This document shows positions 61,907 to 64,000 of a DNA stretch of 64,000 bases, piece by piece (the first letter of the stretch is position 1; each line of letters opens with the position of its first letter). Source of the DNA: Sphingomonas alba. GTDB taxonomy: Bacteria > Pseudomonadota > Alphaproteobacteria > Sphingomonadales > Sphingomonadaceae. Made by a program: the position numbers and the translations under genes. The notes beneath the pieces are model-generated. The model was not told where the DNA came from and ran no database searches. It saw only the letters and a program-made list of their open reading frames with translations. The stretch spans positions 558,001-622,000 of the forward strand of contig NZ_JAMGBD010000001.1 in the NCBI RefSeq assembly GCF_023516555.1, in the 5' to 3' direction.

Positions 61907-64000
61907 ATGCGCCTGCAATCGCACAATACGCCAAAGTGGAAACGCGCCGCGACGGCGCTTCTCGCCACGACTTTCATCTCCGCGCCGCTCTATGCGCAAA
62001 CCGCTCCGGCGGACCCGGCAGAAAAGCCGGCGGCAGCCGCCGCGCAAGAGAGCGAGGATATCATCGTCACCGCCCAAAAGCGGACCGAGAATCTGCAGGA
62101 TGTGCCGATTGCCATCACGGCGATCACCACCAAGACCCTGGATGACCTTCAGGTGGACAGTTTCGAGGATTATGCCCGGCTTGTCCCGTCGCTTTCCTCA
62201 AAGGCCGGCGGTGGCGGCGGCAGCGCCGACGGACCAGGCACGAACAACGTTTATTTCCGTGGCGTCGCCAGCGGCGACAATGCCAACCATTCGGCGTCCC
62301 TGCCCAGCGTCGGCACCTATCTCGACGAACAGCCAATCACGACGATCAGCGGCGCGCTCGACATTCACATTTTCGATATTGCGCGCGTCGAGGCGCTCGC
62401 TGGCCCGCAGGGCACGCTTTACGGCGCGTCCAGCCAGGCCGGCACCGTCCGCATCATCACTAACAAGCCTGACCTCAGCAGCACCTATGGCGCGGCAAAC
62501 CTTGAGCTTAACAAGGTCGCTCATGGTGATTGGGGTTATACGGGCGAAGGCTTCATCAACCTGCCGATTTCCAGTAACGTGGCTACGCGTATCGTCGGCT
62601 GGTACCGCCACGATGGCGGCTACATCGACAATATCCATGGGTCGCGCACTATGCGTGAAGTGGATTCCTCCGGCACACCGACCGGCGGCAGCTTTACCTT
62701 CGACAATGGCGCCCTGGCCGAGGATAATTACAACGACGTCGATACCTATGGCGCTCGTGCGGCCCTCAAGATCGATCTCAATGACAATTGGACGATCACG
62801 CCCCAGGTTATCGGCCAGGTTCAGAAAGCCGATGGGTCGTTCGCGGAAGAACGTGGTCTCGGCAAACTCGAAACCATGCAGTTCAACCCTGAATCGCTGA
62901 AGGACAAATGGATCCAGGCGGCCCTCACCGTCGAAGGCAAGCTCGGCAATTTCGACGTCACCTACGCCGGTTCCTATATGCGCCGGCAGGTCGATTCAGA
63001 GCTCGACTATTCGGATTATTCTTACTTCTACGATGAGCTCACGACTTACGGCGCCTATTGGTACGACAACGACTATAATCCGCTTCTTCCAAACCAGCTG
63101 ATCCAGGCTGACGACAGCTACAAGAAAATGTCGCACGAGCTGCGCGTCGCCTCACCGAGCGACAAGCGCCTTCGCCTGATTGGCGGCCTCTTCTACCAGC
63201 GCCAGGAACATAATATCGAGCAAAACTACATCGTTCCGGGGCTGGCTGATGTCGCCAAGGTCCCCGGCACGAATGACATCTGGTACACAAAGCAGCTGCG
63301 CGTCGACCGGGACTACGCGGCATTCGGCGAGCTTTCTTTCGATATCACTCCGCAGCTGACGGCAACCGCGGGCGGCCGCTGGTACAAATACGACAACTCC
63401 CTGGTCGGCTTCTTCGGCTTTGCCAGCTACGTCGGCGATTGCTTCGGACCGTCCGAGATTTCGGGAACGCCCTGCACCAACCTCGACAAGCGAGTGAAGG
63501 ACACCGGGTTCGTCCATCGCCTCAACCTGACCTACAAGCCCAATGAAGACATGTTGTTCTATGCGACCTGGTCGCGAGGTTTCCGGCCCGGCGGCGTCAA
63601 TCGTCGCGGCACCTTCCCGCCCTACGATCCGGATTATCTGACCAACTATGAGGCGGGCGCAAAAATCAGCTTCGGTCACGGCTCGCACTTCAACGTCGCC
63701 GGCTACATCGAAGACTGGAAGGACATGCAGGTCTCGCTGCTGGGACAAAACGGCCTCACCGTCGTCCGCAATGTCGGTAAGTCACGGATCACCGGCATCG
63801 AAGCCGACCTCCTCCTGCGGCCGATGCCTGGCCTGACGTGGAGTACCGGCGTCTCATACAACCATGCCGTTTTACGGGAAGATTTTTGCTTTCAAGAAGG
63901 CGTAGTCGACTGCCGCAACGCCGGCCTTCAGGGCGGGTTGGATTTCCTGGCCGAAAAAGGTGACAAGCTGCCGCTCACCGCCCCGTGGAAGGGCAGCTCG
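61907..64000 (+). CDS. TonB-dependent receptor (partial)
   Basis: The first 698 residues are present; the C-terminal barrel runs off the right edge. A signal peptide ends ISAPLYAQ, followed by the TonB-box-like region DIIVTAQKR. The plug domain has RLVPSLSSK, RGVASGDN, PSVGTYLDEQPI, DIARVEALAGPQGTLYGASSQAGTVRI-type sequence, then barrel strands such as YATWSRGFRPGGVN and YEAGAKISF. It imports a large substrate (siderophore, glycan or other) across the outer membrane using TonB energy. The ligand is not evident. GGGGAG lies six bases before the ATG. Confidence 0.95.
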   Translation, partial: MRLQSHNTPKWKRAATALLATTFISAPLYAQTAPADPAEKPAAAAAQESEDIIVTAQKRTENLQDVPIAITAITTKTLDDLQVDSFEDYARLVPSLSSKAGGGGGSADGPGTNNVYFRGVASGDNANHSASLPSVGTYLDEQPITTISGALDIHIFDIARVEALAGPQGTLYGASSQAGTVRIITNKPDLSSTYGAANLELNKVAHGDWGYTGEGFINLPISSNVATRIVGWYRHDGGYIDNIHGSRTMREVDSSGTPTGGSFTFDNGALAEDNYNDVDTYGARAALKIDLNDNWTITPQVIGQVQKADGSFAEERGLGKLETMQFNPESLKDKWIQAALTVEGKLGNFDVTYAGSYMRRQVDSELDYSDYSYFYDELTTYGAYWYDNDYNPLLPNQLIQADDSYKKMSHELRVASPSDKRLRLIGGLFYQRQEHNIEQNYIVPGLADVAKVPGTNDIWYTKQLRVDRDYAAFGELSFDITPQLTATAGGRWYKYDNSLVGFFGFASYVGDCFGPSEISGTPCTNLDKRVKDTGFVHRLNLTYKPNEDMLFYATWSRGFRPGGVNRRGTFPPYDPDYLTNYEAGAKISFGHGSHFNVAGYIEDWKDMQVSLLGQNGLTVVRNVGKSRITGIEADLLLRPMPGLTWSTGVSYNHAVLREDFCFQEGVVDCRNAGLQGGLDFLAEKGDKLPLTAPWKGSS

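Noticed and set aside
1-64000. CRISPR array, tRNA or rRNA genes
   Set aside because: No regularly spaced repeats, cloverleaf-like segment or rRNA sequence was noticed on either strand; no covariance-model scan was possible.

Overview
The window is high-GC bacterial chromosome from an alphaproteobacterium, most likely Sphingomonadales. Three things point there: the dnaA-rpsT-mutM-ubiE-ubiB-coaBC neighbourhood, a Tim44-like/mltA/smr block divergent from secB, and a TonB-dependent receptor beside a TPR-sulfotransferase and 2OG-Fe(II) oxygenases. Genes are densely packed with many 1-20 bp overlaps, and GTG or TTG starts are common. No rRNA or tRNA gene and no CRISPR array was seen. The GGDEF-EAL gene at the left edge and the TonB receptor at the right edge are cut by the window.

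Layout: 1-9 kb has cyclic-di-GMP turnover, Smr, MltA, the Tim44-like adaptor, secB-murJ-trpS, dnaA and rpsT. 9-15 kb has mutM, ubiE-ubiB, a small secreted protein, coaBC, and the minus-strand operon plsY-dprA-topA-dut-moeB. 19.4-19.8 kb is a DUF559 nuclease-like gene bracketed by an inverted pair of double-hairpin units between plsY and murI. 20-36 kb has glnA, a two-PilZ protein and a long minus-strand block: tamA-tamB, four glycan or lipid-linked-sugar genes, and two transporters. 36-42 kb is the accessory region. 42-55 kb has topoisomerase IB, mscS, maoC-thiolase, a prolyl-4-hydroxylase-like gene, a DHA2 transporter, glyQS, two TraB/GumN paralogues and rplY-pth. 55-64 kb has a TIR-TPR protein, two divergent 2OG-Fe(II) oxygenases, ychF, a TPR-sulfotransferase and the TonB receptor.

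The most notable locus is a complete 2,759 bp IS1595-like element (38293-41051). It has 26 bp imperfect terminal inverted repeats and a perfect 8 bp target duplication (ATTTATTG). Besides its transposase it carries four passenger genes: a coupled 52-residue protein, a 74-residue protein next to a PemK/MazF-like toxin, and an opposite-strand protein with an RNHAMH motif resembling the HEPN RNase signature. It interrupted a small regulator-like gene after its fourth codon. That gene is divergent from an S24 (LexA-like) repressor, and joining the two flanks restores a 57-codon frame. The second notable locus is the DUF559 cassette, which looks like a REP-type element using a nuclease-fold protein. 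All function calls rest on reading motifs by eye; no database search was run.
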